64,000 nt of DNA from Ehretia macrophylla (taxonomy: Eukaryota; Streptophyta; Magnoliopsida; Boraginales; Ehretiaceae), in the NCBI GenBank assembly GCA_037974665.1, contig CM075780.1:55345594-55409593 (forward strand), in the 5' to 3' direction. The notes beneath the pieces are model-generated. The model ran no database searches. It saw only the letters and a program-made list of their open reading frames with translations, and had not been told where the DNA came from. The translations under genes and the position numbers were made by a program. Shown here piece after piece: positions 47,940 to 60,054 of the stretch. Positions within the stretch are counted from its first letter, which is position 1, and the number at the start of each line of letters is the position of its first letter.

Positions 47940-49445
47940 TGATAAGTCCTTAATAATGGGTGTAAACCCCTTCTTTACATGCACTATATACTTGAATTTG
48001 TAGAAAATTGATTATTTTGTAATATTTTGGTGCAATATAGGTTCACAGTAATGAATAAACAATTTGAATGCAAAAATCACAAAAATAAGTGGAATCATGT
48101 GAGCAAACCATAAGCGATGCAAAGGCAGTATTCTTAGATTAATATGTGCTCAATTAATGAAATAATGCTTCACCATGATAATCTTCTTTACGAGAAGGTT
48201 CCAACGCCATTGACGTCGTGAAAAACCAACATCAAATGGTCTAGATATGGCCCTTAGAAGATTGTCGCGCAAAAGTACCTGCTCAAGCAGGTCTATAGTA
48301 GCTCGAGCAACTGTAATCCAGCATGAATCAACTCTAAACCCGCTCAAACAGGTTGGTAACCTACTTGAGAAAGTTAGCAACTTTAATAAGCGGACTAGTG
48401 TTTCTTTTAATGGGTCAAACTTGAATTTTGACTAAGCTTGTTTACCTATTTAATATTGCTTTGTGAGCAAAAAATGGACTTTTGGCCTCTATTCTCAACC
48501 CTAAATTCTAAGAAAGGCTAAGGGATTCCAAAGGAAGAGGCAAAAACATGAATTTGAAGTAAGATCAAGTCAGAAAAAGATCAAGAAACAGCAACATCAT
48601 CTCAATTTGTGATAAACTCATGAGTTCTTCTCATCTATTCTTTAGTTTAGCATCTTTGCTTGGTTTTAATATATATTCATCACACTAAACCGCAAGATTT
48701 GGGGTGATAGATAGCTAAAATTAGTTGAACCTATGTTTTGATTTGGGATTTAATTTCATAAATTCATACTTGAATTTCTTACCATTGTTTTCTTGGTTGT
48801 TCAATCATATTCTTGTTAGTTGTGATTTTGTTATTCAAGAATCATACTTTTTCTTATATGAATCTTGTAGATTCTTGGGGGTATGAATTTGGATTAATTT
48901 AAAACTTAATTAACAATTGATTTACAACTGAGGTAAGTTATGTCCTAGAGATAATCTATGTCTTTTGAACTCAATTAAAAATTAAGAACTAACTGGGATA
49001 ATTGGTTATGATAAATGGATGATAATCGATGCCCTAGTGATAGGTTATGCTCCAATACCCTTAATTAACTAATCTTATGAGATTTGAGCTTGTAGCCTAA
49101 TCAATCCGTGTATATTTGGACAATCGCAAATTCGTGAGCATAGAGTAGAGTAATCAAAGCTAACTATCATCCCAAGTCACCTTCTTCCCTTAAAATCCCC
49201 AAAACCTTAATTTGTGTTTAGTTATGAGTATAAGCCATTAGTTAATTCTTAGTTTTTTTTTAGTAATTAATCTAGATTGTTTCAATTCATTCTCTTTAAT
49301 TTATTTATTTTCTTTTAAATTCTCATATGATAATCCCAATTCCCTAAAGATGACCCTTGAGTAGCCATTTGCATGGTCAAAGATGAATTTAATCTATATT
49401 GTCATTACTTTATTGTTATTATTTAATATTGATTTTAATGACGCA
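47940..49445 (+). repeat. 5' LTR of element K
   Basis: Starts TGATAAGTCCTTAATAATGG directly after the gypsy integrase and ends TTTTAATGACGCA. It matches solo LTR E and the 3' LTR at 63201. GAAAC at 47935-47939 would be the left target copy; the right one is outside or lost. Confidence 0.75.
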
Positions 49446-49451
49446 ATTAAT

Positions 49452-49464
49452 TTTTGGCACCGTT
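49452..49464 (+). other. Truncated primer-binding site of element K
   Basis: TTTTGGCACCGTT follows the LTR and matches the first part of the Athila-type site TGGCGCCGTTGCC. It is cut by the LTR of copia J that starts at 49465. Confidence 0.65.
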
Positions 49465-51217
49465 TGAAGGTTCTCTAGCATACAAATCAGATATAGCGTA
49501 GTGGAAAGATGAAGAATAAAGCTATATATTTCAAGAGAACCATGAATTAGAATCGTCCAAGCATGCAATTTACATGAAAACATGATATCCAAGCTTAAAC
49601 TGAATCTGAAATTTTGTTACCTCTCAAGAAAGGATTCGGATTCGATTTCTTGGATTAGAGACTACATGCAGCCCTTTACTATCACACATATACCATATCG
49701 AGGCTAGAACGAGTCGAAGCAAGCTCTTGCACAAGTACCAATAGAGCAGCGTGAAACCCAATGGGAGATGGGGTTGGCAGCCGTGAATAAGAGAGAGAGA
49801 AGTGTAGAGTTGAATATTGTGTTCTATGTTTAGGGTTTCTCTTTAAGCTATATTTATATGATGTTGTAACTTTTTAATATTTGTACCTTGACCCTAGACC
49901 TTAAGGAGTCTTCTAAATTCAGCTTATAACCCTTTTCTAATCAACTATAAGTTAATTAGACATTAGTCCATAATCAATTCAACTTATAAAAAAGCCAATT
50001 TACCAAATTGCCCCTGACTCTAAGTCAAATGTTTGACCATCAAACATTCCCTCTCACTTGCATACTCGAATGGTTTCCTTAGACCCATTCTAACCTTATG
50101 CAATCCATTTCTTTTAGATAGAACACAAGAAGGTCTTCATGTTAGCATAACTTCTCCATTCTATCTCTCATAGCTCTAACCTTTCAGCTTGTGTACGATC
50201 CTGCAGGTTCGAGTGCCAAGCCGGCAGTAGCTGGGACAAGTACCAATTAACCCATCTCCACTAGAACTCCTTCTAGTTGCTACTAATCTAGGTTGACGTC
50301 TAACAATACTCTTCGACGACCAGATGGCTCGAATGCTTAATCTAGGCTTTCTTATTCATGAACCTTTTGGCAACTAGTTAACGTACAATCCATTCTTTCC
50401 ACTAGATGCCCTGAGTTTGCTCTAGCGTATGGTTAATGTCATGCCAATCAAAACCCCAATAGGCTCACTGCTATGTTCCGTTGACTTTTCTTCTATGATC
50501 TAATCATACCATTATGGCCATGGATTTCTGTCAACATCTCTATGAGACAACATAGGGCACTCTCTTTTTAATGCAGAGTAGTGGATCCTCGTATAGATAG
50601 TCATTAGTTTTGCAAGTACTTGACTGTACCCGAATCCCTATTCAAGCGGGTCTTATCTTCCTCCATTTTATCCAAAGCCAAAGTACAGTGAGTTGCTTGC
50701 AAGCTACTATAGCGCCCTTGAGTTAGAGGAGTACTTTGCACAATTATCACATGAGAACCTTCTCATTGACTTAGGCGGATGAAACCCCCATTGAGTGTTC
50801 TCATGGACCGTGTCTAGTGTATATATCTTATACGAACCCATGTATTAGCCTTGATATCTCATGCCATTTGGTCAATGAGATCAACCTTGGTGGAGCTACC
50901 TACATGTTAGTCTTGTCGGATTCATCAATGCCCAGTCTCGAAGGATCTTATGACCCATGACAGGTTTTAGGTATGTCTTAGGTGTCGATTCTTATCAACC
51001 ATAAGCTCTTATGGTTCAACCCTATACCGATATATCCAAGGGCTTTATTAGTTATACATAATATGCAACTAGACAATATATGAATGTATAAGAGATAAAG
51101 ATAAAAGCCATATGGTACTTTTATTTGGTTAAAACTTCGTAACAAAGATTGTTTCATTGCACAAATATCCCTATCATTCTTCATCGAATGATTGGCTTGA
51201 AGGGCATATTTTCAACA
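49465..51217 (-). repeat. 3' LTR of copia J
   Basis: On the minus strand it begins TGTTGAAAATATGCCCTTCA after the polypurine tract and runs to AGAACCTTCA at 49465. The length of about 1.75 kb fits Angela-type LTRs. No ORF is convincing. Confidence 0.75.
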
Positions 51218-51231
51218 ATCTCCCACTTGCA
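51218..51231 (-). other. Polypurine tract of copia J
   Basis: The minus strand reads AAGTGGGAGAT just before the LTR, the classic copia tract. Confidence 0.85.
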
Positions 51232-53890
51232 CTCATAACCAATCCTTTCGGTATCTAATACCCATCTTGGATCTATGGTGGTCAAACTCCTTTGACAACA
51301 AGGCTTTAGTGAACGAGTCTGCTAAATTTTATTTACCATCTACTTTCTCAATCTGTACATCTCATCTTTCTATGATCTCTCGGATCAAGTGAAAACGACA
51401 CAGAATGTGTTTAGTTTTCTAATGAGACCTCGGCTCCTTGGCGTGAGCAATCGCTCTAGTGTTATCACAGTACAATATCACTATCGGGAACCACACCAAT
51501 TTCAGAGATGAACTTTCTTGTCCAAACAGCCTATTTTGTCGCATCGCATACTGCAATGTAGTTTGCTTCGGTCACTGAATCAGTCACAATACTTTGCTTG
51601 GAACTCTTCCAACTCACCTCATAACCATTCATGGTGAATACAAAACCTGACACCGATCTGGTATCATCTAGGTCTGATTCAAAGCTGGAGTCAATATAAC
51701 CCTCGAGTTTTAACTTTGACGCTCTATATATGAGGAATTACTCTCTAGTATTCTTGAAATATTTCAAGATGGTCTTTACAACCTTTTAATGTTCTTTTCC
51801 TGGATCGGCTTGATATTTGCTAGTCACTCCAAGTGCATAAGTGACATTTGGCCTCGTACATGTCATGGCATACATGATTGACCCGACTGCGGAGGCATAC
51901 GGAATCCCTCTTATGCGTTTTCATTCTTTATTTGTCTTGGGACAATTGTCCCTGCTGAGGACGATCCCAGTCCTAATTGGCATGTAGCCTATTTTGGAAC
52001 TATCCATGTGAAACCTTTTGAGGATAATATCAATGTACGTGGATTGGGACAAGCCTAGCATCCTCGATTTGTCTTTATAGATCTTAATACCCAATATATA
52101 GGATGTTTCTCCTAAGTCCTTCATGGAGAATTGCTTGGATAGCCAAATCTTCAAATTTTGTAGGGTTCCTATGTCATTCCCAATTAACAGTATATCATCA
52201 ACATAGAGCACCAAAAAGATGACTTTACTCCCACTAACCTTTTTGTATACACAACGCTCTTATTCGTTTCGTATAAAGCCAAACTCCTTGACTTTCTTGT
52301 CAAAACAAATATTTCAACTGCATGATGCTTGCTTTAACCCATAAATGTATCTTTAGAACTTGTAAACCTTTGATTCTGTATTCCCTTATATGAAACCTTC
52401 GGGTTGTACCATTTACAGCTCTTCCTTAAGCTCCCTATTAAGGAAATAAGCTTTCACATCCATCTGCCAAATCTCGTAGTCATGGTATACAACTATTGCA
52501 AGCATGATCCGAATAGACTTGGGCATGGCCACTGGGGAAAACATTTCGTCGTAGTCTATCCTTGCCTTTGGTGAAAGCCCTTACCAACCAGACGTACCTT
52601 GTAGGTTTCAACCTTGCCGTCTGGTCTAGTCTTTCTTTTGAATACCCACTTACACCCAATAGATTTTACCCTTTCAGGTGGATCAACCAATGTCCATACA
52701 TTATTGACTTTCATGGAATCCATTTTGGATTTCATGGCTTCTAGTCATTTCTTACAATTAGGGCATTACACAGCCTCTGATAGTGTAGTTGGGTCACCAT
52801 CATTGTGGTTAACCTCTACCACCTCACCTTCTTGGATAAGGAACCCGTAGTACCTGTCTGGCTCGTGAGTGATTCTACCAGATCTTCTCAGTGGTTGTAT
52901 AACTTGGTCAGTGTTGGTCATAGGTTCTTTGACCTGACTGACTTGCGAGTTACCCTTAATCTCATTAAGATCAGCCTTTCTCCTAGTATGCCCTTCGAGA
53001 AGGAACTCTTCTTCCAAGAACTGGGCATTTCTGGCCACGAACACTTTCTGGTCAAAAGGATGGAAAAAATAATATTCCCTAGTATCCTTGGGATATCCTA
53101 CAAATCTACACTTGTCAGATCTCGCGTCCAACTTTCTAGCTTATTGTTTCTTAACATAGGCATAGCAACCCCAAATCCTGAGATACTCAAGACTTGGTTT
53201 ACGACCCTTCCATATCTCCTATGGTGTACTCAAAATTGATTTGGAAGGAACTTTATTTAAAATGCAGACAGTAGTATCCAAAGCATGACCCAGAACGAAA
53301 GAGGCAAATCGGTGAAACCCATCATGGACCTGACCATGTCTAACAAAGTCTTGTTCTTCCTCTCGAACACACCATTGTGTTGTGATGTTCTAGGAGTGAT
53401 CTATTGTGAGAGAATTTTATTTTCTTTGAGATAGTTAAGAAACTAATCGCTTAAGTATTCAACACCTCGATTCAATCAATGTCTCTTAATTCTATTGCCT
53501 GTTTATTTTTTTACTTCATTCTTGAAGCACTTGAATGCTTTAAAGGCTTCCAACTTGTGCTTCAACAGGAACACATACGTATACCTTGATAAAACATCTG
53601 TGAAGGTGATGAAGTAAGTGAAACCTCCTCTAATTTGTACTTGAAGTGTTCCACATATGTCCGTATGTACCAATTCAAACAACTCTGTAGCTCGTGCACC
53701 TTTATTTGAGAAATGGGCCTTGGTCATTTTACCTTTAAGACATGACTTGCAAGTTGGATAGGACTCAGGACTATAGTCCCCAAGGAATCCCCCCTACGCC
53801 AACCGTTCGAGGCGTCTCATTGATATAACCGAGCCTACAATGCCAGAGATAGGATTTATTCACTTAGTATCTCTTGGTCTCTTTCGATCA
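51232..53890 (-). pseudogene. Angela-type copia pol J: integrase, RT, RNase H
   Basis: From the right: GAG_pre end (a YPTCKSCLKGKMTK-type segment, about 53760), integrase ELFELVHTDICGTL and GGFTYFITFTDVLSRYTYVF (53690-53570), integrase tail KCRFVGYPKDTREYYFFHP (about 53110), the RT region 52560-52230 (degraded), RT catalytic LYVDDILLIGN (about 52205), FSMKDLGETSYILGIKIY and LGLSQSTYIDIILKRF (to 52010), then RNase H with YASAVGSIMYAMTCTRP (about 51890) and VSGFVFTMNGYEVSWKSSKQ-type sequence (about 51640). Stops and frameshifts occur throughout. The first part of the protein lies beyond HI at 60.05-61.17 kb. Confidence 0.9.
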
Positions 53891-53895
53891 ATCAA

Positions 53896-56332
53896 TTTCA
53901 CGACCCCTTTTTTTTCTTAATTGCTAAAACAATCTCTGATACTATAATAATGACAGGGAATTAAAATTTAAGTTTACGAGTCCTCAAGCGTTTTGGGTCG
54001 TGATGCCACGGGCTTAAGAAGATCACTCATCCTAAGTCCGCCAAGGCACGAAACAATAGCTCGAGTACCACTACCATAAATCAAAACATCAAACTATGTA
54101 TTACGTCAATTCTAGTAACACGAATTATACAAACTTTATCACTAATAGATAATATTACAACTACCCAGTTCAAATTTACAAGACCTGAATTCACTAAGTT
54201 ACTTCACACAGGTCCAACTACTACAACTAGGCATTGAAAGAGTAATGTATCAAGTTAGTTACATAGTTAGGTGTCTACAAGATTAATACATTACATCAAA
54301 TAAATCATATGTCTAGCTCATTCTATTACAACAAAAGTTTAACAACACGAGCAACTATTCCTAAGCTCTAGCCCCGAACAACCTGTAATGGTAGAGAAAA
54401 GGGTAAGCTACAACTAGCTCAATGAGGGATAAAGGGGAAGGGAGTTTTCACAAATGTTTTATCTTTTCGTAATCATTTTAATAAAACATGCGGTGCACAT
54501 GAGAACAAGCAAATGATCATAACAAAATATGCAATTTCAATCATGTAACCTTGCTCTTCCAAGATATCATTGGGTCTCGACCCGTAGAAGGATCAATGGG
54601 TCTTAAAAGAGAAGGAATAAATACTTTGATAGGCGAGACATACCAGCAAGCCCCGTCTCTGCTTGGAGGTCTCATTACTACCTCGATAGACAAGATATAC
54701 AGGCAAGCCCGTCACTACCCAGAGGTCTCGTTATGACCGTATTCAACAATGGTTGTAACCGCCGCGCATAACAATTTACATACATTTGCATTTTACTTAA
54801 GCATGTAAGTTCAATCAATCATGCAACATATTCAAGTACCTCTCATATTTCGCATCACGTAAACGTGTCAATCATTTATCATGTACTCATATGGATATGT
54901 AACACACATAATATCTAGCATGTAAGGTCCTTTAATATTAGCACATAAAAACAAGTACTTACAAGTTGGCCACTTAAACAATAACACCTACTAATGGCAT
55001 CTATTAGATGCCACTAAATAACTCCAACGCTTCCGCATTAGCCTAACATAAATGGTTAATTTTCTTACTCTCCCAAACTCCAAATAACTTGGTTTTGGTA
55101 TAGAATTAAAGCTTATCGAATTTAGATAGTTCTAGAATCAAACGAAACTCAATTCGGAGTTGAATTGACTGAGATATGGTCTCTAGAAAAACATTGCACA
55201 AATTTGTCAACCATAGTCAGATGAGGAGTCGAATGAACCACTCATCCGACTTGGCTCATCCGAAATTTCCAGAGGCTAACTTTACTGTTCTCGATTGAGC
55301 AGTCAGATGAGCCATTCGTCCAACTTAGCTCAACCAACTTGAGCTGAACACATACGAAACTTGAACATCTTTGCTCTTTCTTATGTGGTTTTGCTTCTAG
55401 CATCCAATCAACACTTATACCACTCATATAGCATAACTAGACACCATAATTAAGCTCAAGAACCATGCCATAATTTTCATGAATCCATCAAATAACTCAA
55501 GAAGACTCAAGATCTCATCTAAGTTCCAATGTTCATGTTTTCCATTTACACTCCTAACAATCACCCTACACAACTTCAACACAACTTTGAACTTAATCAA
55601 GCTCATAATACTAATCACCTATTCACTAATGACATCAAGAGTTCATAAGAGGGAAACAACTTACCTCTTACAACAAACAATACCTATTTCTTACACAAAG
55701 CTCTTAATTTGAGTTCCAATAACAAGAATGTTAACAAATATACAACATACAAGCTTGGATGAGCTTTAATTAAACCTTTTGAAAGAATCCCTAACCATAG
55801 ATCTTGATTTTGAAAGCAAGAGAAGTAAGATAAATGATAAATCTAGCTAGAAATACAAGGAAATGGCTTGAAAATGGCTTAAGACTCCTTCTTCCCTCAT
55901 CTTCTTCTTCCTTTCTTCTTTCTCTCTTTTTTTCTCTCCTTTTCAGATCGTGTGTGTGAGTGTGTGTGGTGTGTGCAGCATTTTTGTATGTGTTTGTGGT
56001 GTAATATGTGTGTTTTTTTTGGTTTGTGGTAGGTAGAAGATATTTTATAAGGCCCAAAGACCAACATGCCTTCCTAACTTGTTTTTATTTGCTAGCTTGC
56101 CATATTGTTCTATTCTAACTAGATTAGTTAGCTCGTGCAATTGGTAGAGTTTAATTAATACCTACACTATTGAAAATACATAAATGCACGTAATAAATAT
56201 AATGCAAGTAAAATGAGACAAATGCACGTTAAATGATGTGAGTGTACATTAATTGATATAAATGCATATTAAATGATGCAAAATTATATGAAATGCTATG
56301 AAATGCACATGAGCTCTGTACGGGGCCACCCA
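53896..56332 (-). repeat. 3' LTR of element HI
   Basis: Plus-strand start TTTCACGACCCC (a TG start changed by one base), end GGGGCCACCCA. It contains CTCAATGAGGGATAAAGGGG at about 54419, GGCAAGCCC at 54702, CT-rich and GT microsatellites at 55895-55990 and a minus-strand TATA box CTTATAAAATAT near 56040. Shorter ORFs inside are chance frames. Confidence 0.9.
56039..56052 (-). promoter_or_regulatory. TATA box of HI LTR
   Basis: The minus strand reads CCTTATAAAATATC. The same word is kept in the other LTR at about 59757-59770. It is a candidate promoter of element transcription. Confidence 0.5.
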
Positions 56333-56350
56333 TCCTCCCCTCTTTAACAG
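56333..56350 (-). other. Polypurine tract of element HI
   Basis: The minus strand reads AAAGAGGGGAGGA next to the 3' LTR. Confidence 0.7.
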
Positions 56351-56424
56351 AATTGTGCCCTCGCAATTCCTGCTTCATACGACGATTCCTCAATAAACTA
56401 CATCTACCCTGACTGAAGCGCACG

Positions 56425-56775
56425 AGTTCGAATGCCAATTGAGAATACCATATAAGAAGACCGAATAGAAATATCGGATGAGAGCTCGGAATAAGAACAC
56501 TGAACTTTAAATGCCGCAAAAAAATACCGATAGGGAGTATCGAATACCGAAGACTGAATACCAACAAGAATTCCCCGAATAAGAAAACTGAAATAGGAAT
56601 ACTGAATACGAATACCATATGAAAATACCAAAGAAGAATACCAACTAAGGATTCCTCAATAAGAATGTCCAATAAAGATACCGATGAAAAGTACCGAAGA
56701 AGAATCCTAACTAAAAATCCCATAGAAGAATGTTGAATTCCAAGTATTGTATATCAAATACTGAGTAAAAGCTCT
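56425..56775. repeat. Short-unit degenerate array (GAATACCR / AAGAATA)
   Basis: Words such as GAATACC, ACCGAAGAAGAATA and CCGAATAAGAA recur every 15-25 bp between gag and the 3' LTR of HI. The hydrophobic minus ORF over it (56723-56229) is an artefact of the repeat. Confidence 0.65.
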
Positions 56776-56799
56776 TCATACTACTCAATCACGACTTTG

Positions 56800-57212
56800 A
56801 TATCGTGCAAACTTTATTATTATAAGATGACTCCCAATGGATTTTCTCCGTTCTCCACCATTGTTATGTATCTTCTTTCAACAAGAATGCCGCAAGAACT
56901 ACTTTTCTCTCATCGTCATAGTTAAGAACAGTATATATATCTTTTCAATCTTTGCAAGCCATACCTCGACCTTATCGTCATCGAGCTCACTTACGAACTT
57001 GTGCCATCCTCATTTTCCCTATTATTGTCAGTGTTACTGCCAACACCCTAATTATTATTGCCCCCCGCTCCAGTTGCTTGGTTCTCCAAGACCTGACTCA
57101 TTCTATCCATGGCAATTGCCAACAGATTAAGCATCTCTACTCCAAGAGTAGCTGGATCAATATTCTCTGTTCTTCGAGTCCTAGTATTCCTGCGAGTGCT
57201 CGATTTTGCCAT
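56800..57212 (-). pseudogene. Gag of element HI, decayed
   Basis: Starts at an ATG near 57212 with MAKSSTRRNTRTRRTEN, continues MLNLLAIAMDRMSQVLEN, hits a stop after GGNNN near 57050, and then in the same region shows the capsid pattern AKIEKIYTVLNYDDERKVVL and FLLKEDT..WWRTEK (about 56960-56850). This is the Retrotrans_gag layout of Ty3/gypsy elements. The capsid part is short of full length and has stops. No pol follows, so particles would have come from an autonomous relative. Confidence 0.75.
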
Positions 57213-57630
57213 CTGTGGGTATAGATGCATGATGTTACTTGTGGCTATATGTCATGCGTGCATTGTATGAGACATGAATGCAACCTTTATCAATATTCCT
57301 TACATGCATATATTATGACCATACATAACACGTAAGTTTCATATAGGCACAAAACATCGATAGCATTTTATATGCATACAATTCACACAAATATGTCAAA
57401 CATATATGATTCACACAACACATTAAACACAAAAGTCCACATATAACATGTAAGGCATATTGAGCAAGATACACGAAACACATAAGCACATAAGATTCAT
57501 AGACACGTAACACATAAGCACATAAGATTCATAGACACATGCAAGCAAATTAGAACATCGCATCTCCAAGTCGCGACATCTACCCACTAACTAGGGATTC
57601 TAAACCCAACTTACGCCTAGCTAACTAGCT
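57213..57630. other. 5' leader of element HI
   Basis: No ORF. A 32-bp unit with AGCACATAAGATTCATAGAC is tandemly doubled at about 57483-57537. Confidence 0.65.
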
Positions 57631-57644
57631 AAGCTCTGACACCA
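57631..57644 (-). other. Primer-binding site of element HI (tRNA-Met-type)
   Basis: The minus strand reads TGGTGTCAGAGCTT three bases inside the 5' LTR, one change from the usual TGGTATCAGAGC. Confidence 0.85.
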
Positions 57645-57647
57645 CTC

Positions 57648-60049
57648 TGTCACAACCCATTTTTTTCTTAATTGCTAAAACGGTCCCTAATACCATAATA
57701 ATGACAGGGAATTAAAATTTAAGCTTACGAGTCCTCAAGCGTTTTGGGATCGTGATGCCACGGGCTTAAGAAGATCACTCCTCCTAAGTCCGCTAAGGCA
57801 CGAAACAATAGCCCGAGCACTACTACCATAAATCAAAACATCAAATTATGTATTACGTCAATTCTAGTAACACACATTATACAAATTTTCATCACTAATA
57901 GATAATATTACAACCACCAAGTTCAAATTTACAAGATCTAGATTCACTAAGTTACTTCACACAGGTCCAACTACTACAACTAGGCATCGAAAGAGTAATG
58001 TATCAAGTTAGTTACATAGTTAGATGTCTATCAGATTAATACATTACATCAAATAAATCACATGCCTAGCTCATTCTATTACAACAAAAGGTCAACAAAC
58101 ACGAGCAACTACTCTCAAGCTCTAGCCCCGAACAACCTGTAATGATAGAAAAACAGGTGAGCTACAACTAGCTCAATGAGGGATAAAGGGGAAATGAGTT
58201 TTTACAAAGGTTTTATCTTTTCGTAATTAGTTTAATAAAACATGCGATGCACACGAGAACACGCGAATGATCATAACAAAATGTACAATTTCAATCATGC
58301 AACCTTGCTCTTCCAAGATATCATTGGGTCCCAACCCGTAGGAGGATCAATGGGTCTTAGAAGATAATGAATGAATATTTTGATAGGCGAGATATACAAG
58401 TAAGCCCCGCCTCTGCCTAGAGGTCTCGTTACTACCTCGGTAGGCGAGATATCCCGACAAGCCTGTCACTACACAAAGGTCTTATTACTACTGCATTCAA
58501 CAATGGTTGCAACCGCCGCACATAACAATTTATATAAATTTGCATGTTACTTAAGCATGTAAGTTCAATCAATCATGCAACATATTCAAGTACCTTTCAT
58601 ATTTCACATCATGTAAACGTGTCAATCATTTATCATGTACTCATATGGACATGTAACACACACAATATTTAGCATGTAAGGTCCTTTAATATTAGCACAT
58701 AAAAATGAGTACTTACATGTTGGCCACTTAACCAATAACATCTACCAATGGTAGCCATTAGATGCCACTAAACAACTCCAACACTTCCGCATTAGCCTAA
58801 ATTAAACGGTTAATTTTCCTACTCTACCGAACTCCAAATAACTTGGTTTTAGTATAGAATTAAATTTTATTGAATGTAGATAGTTCTAGAATCAAACATA
58901 ACTCAATTCAGAGTTGAATTGACTGAGATATGGTATCTAGAAAAATATTGCACAAATTTGTCAACCATAGTCGGATAAGGAGTCGAATGAACAACTCATC
59001 TGACTTGGCTCATTCGACATTTCTAGAGGCTAACTTTAATGTTCTCGGTTGAGCATTCGGATGAGCCATTCGTCAGACTTCGCTCAGCCTACTTGAGCTG
59101 AACACATACGAAACTTGAACATCTTTGCTCTTTCTCATGTGGTTTTGCTTCTAGCATCCATTCAACACCTATACTACTCATATTGCATAACTAGACACCA
59201 TAATTAAGCTCAAGAACCATGCCATAATTCTCATGAATCCATCAAATAACTCAAGAAAACTCAAGATCTCATCTAAGTTCCATTGTTCATGTTTTCTATT
59301 TACACTCCTAACAATCACCCTACACAACTTCAACACAACTTTGAACTTAATCAAGCTCATAATACTAATCACCTATTCGCTAATGACATCAAGAGTTCAT
59401 AAGAGGGAAACAACTTACTTCTTACAACACACAATACCCATTCCAATAACAAGAATGTTAACAAATATACAATATACAAGCTTGGATGAACTTTAATAAA
59501 ACCTTTTGAAAGAATCCATCGCCTTAGATCTTGAATTTGAAAGCAAGAGAAGTAAGATAAATGATGAAGCTAGCTAGAAATACAAGGAAATGGCTTGAAA
59601 ATGGCTTAAGACTCCTTCTTCCCTCATCTTCTTCTTCCTTTCTTCTTTCTTTCTTCTTTTCTCTCATTTTCAGATCGTGTGTATGGTCTGTGCAGTATTT
59701 TTGTGTGTGTGTGTGGTGTAATGTGTGTGTTTTGTTTGGTTTGTGGTAGGTAAAAGATATTTTATAAGGCTCAAAGACCAACATGCCATCCTAACTTGTT
59801 TTTATTTGCTAGCTTGCCATATTGTTCTATTCTAACTAGATTAGTTAGCTTGTGCAATTGGTAGAGTTTAACTAATACCTATGATATTGAAAACACGTAA
59901 ATGCACATAATGAATATAATGCACGTAAAACAAGACGAATGCTCGTTAAACGATGTAAGTATAGATTAATTGATATAAATTCATATTAAATGATGCAAAA
60001 TTATATAAAATGCCATGAAATGCACATGAGCTCTGTACAGGGCCTCACA
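57648..60049 (-). repeat. 5' LTR of element HI
   Basis: Pairs with 53896-56332. Plus-strand start TGTCACAACCC, end AGGGCCTCACA. The microsatellites and TATA box are conserved in place. Confidence 0.92.
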
Positions 60050-60054
60050 ATCAA

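Larger units (their letters stand above)
53896..60049 (-). mobile_element. Element HI: complete non-autonomous LTR retrotransposon (gag only)
   Basis: Two 2.4-kb direct repeats (53896-56332 and 57648-60049) flank a 1.3-kb interior. ATCAA occurs on both sides (53891-53895 and 60050-60054), and copia J reading continues across. Minus orientation is set by a tRNA-Met primer site and by gag. The interior holds only a damaged gag and a short-repeat array. The LTRs differ at about 11 of the first ~115 bases, more than in F. Shared words with solo LTRs A-C suggest a common LTR superfamily. Confidence 0.92.

Noticed and set aside
54551-54736. 61-codon plus ORF
   Set aside because: Lies in the HI 3' LTR and is not kept open in the paired LTR.
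56229-56723. 164-codon hydrophobic minus ORF that looks like a membrane protein
   Set aside because: Arises from the degenerate GAATACC array of element HI; leucine/phenylalanine/isoleucine content mirrors the repeat.
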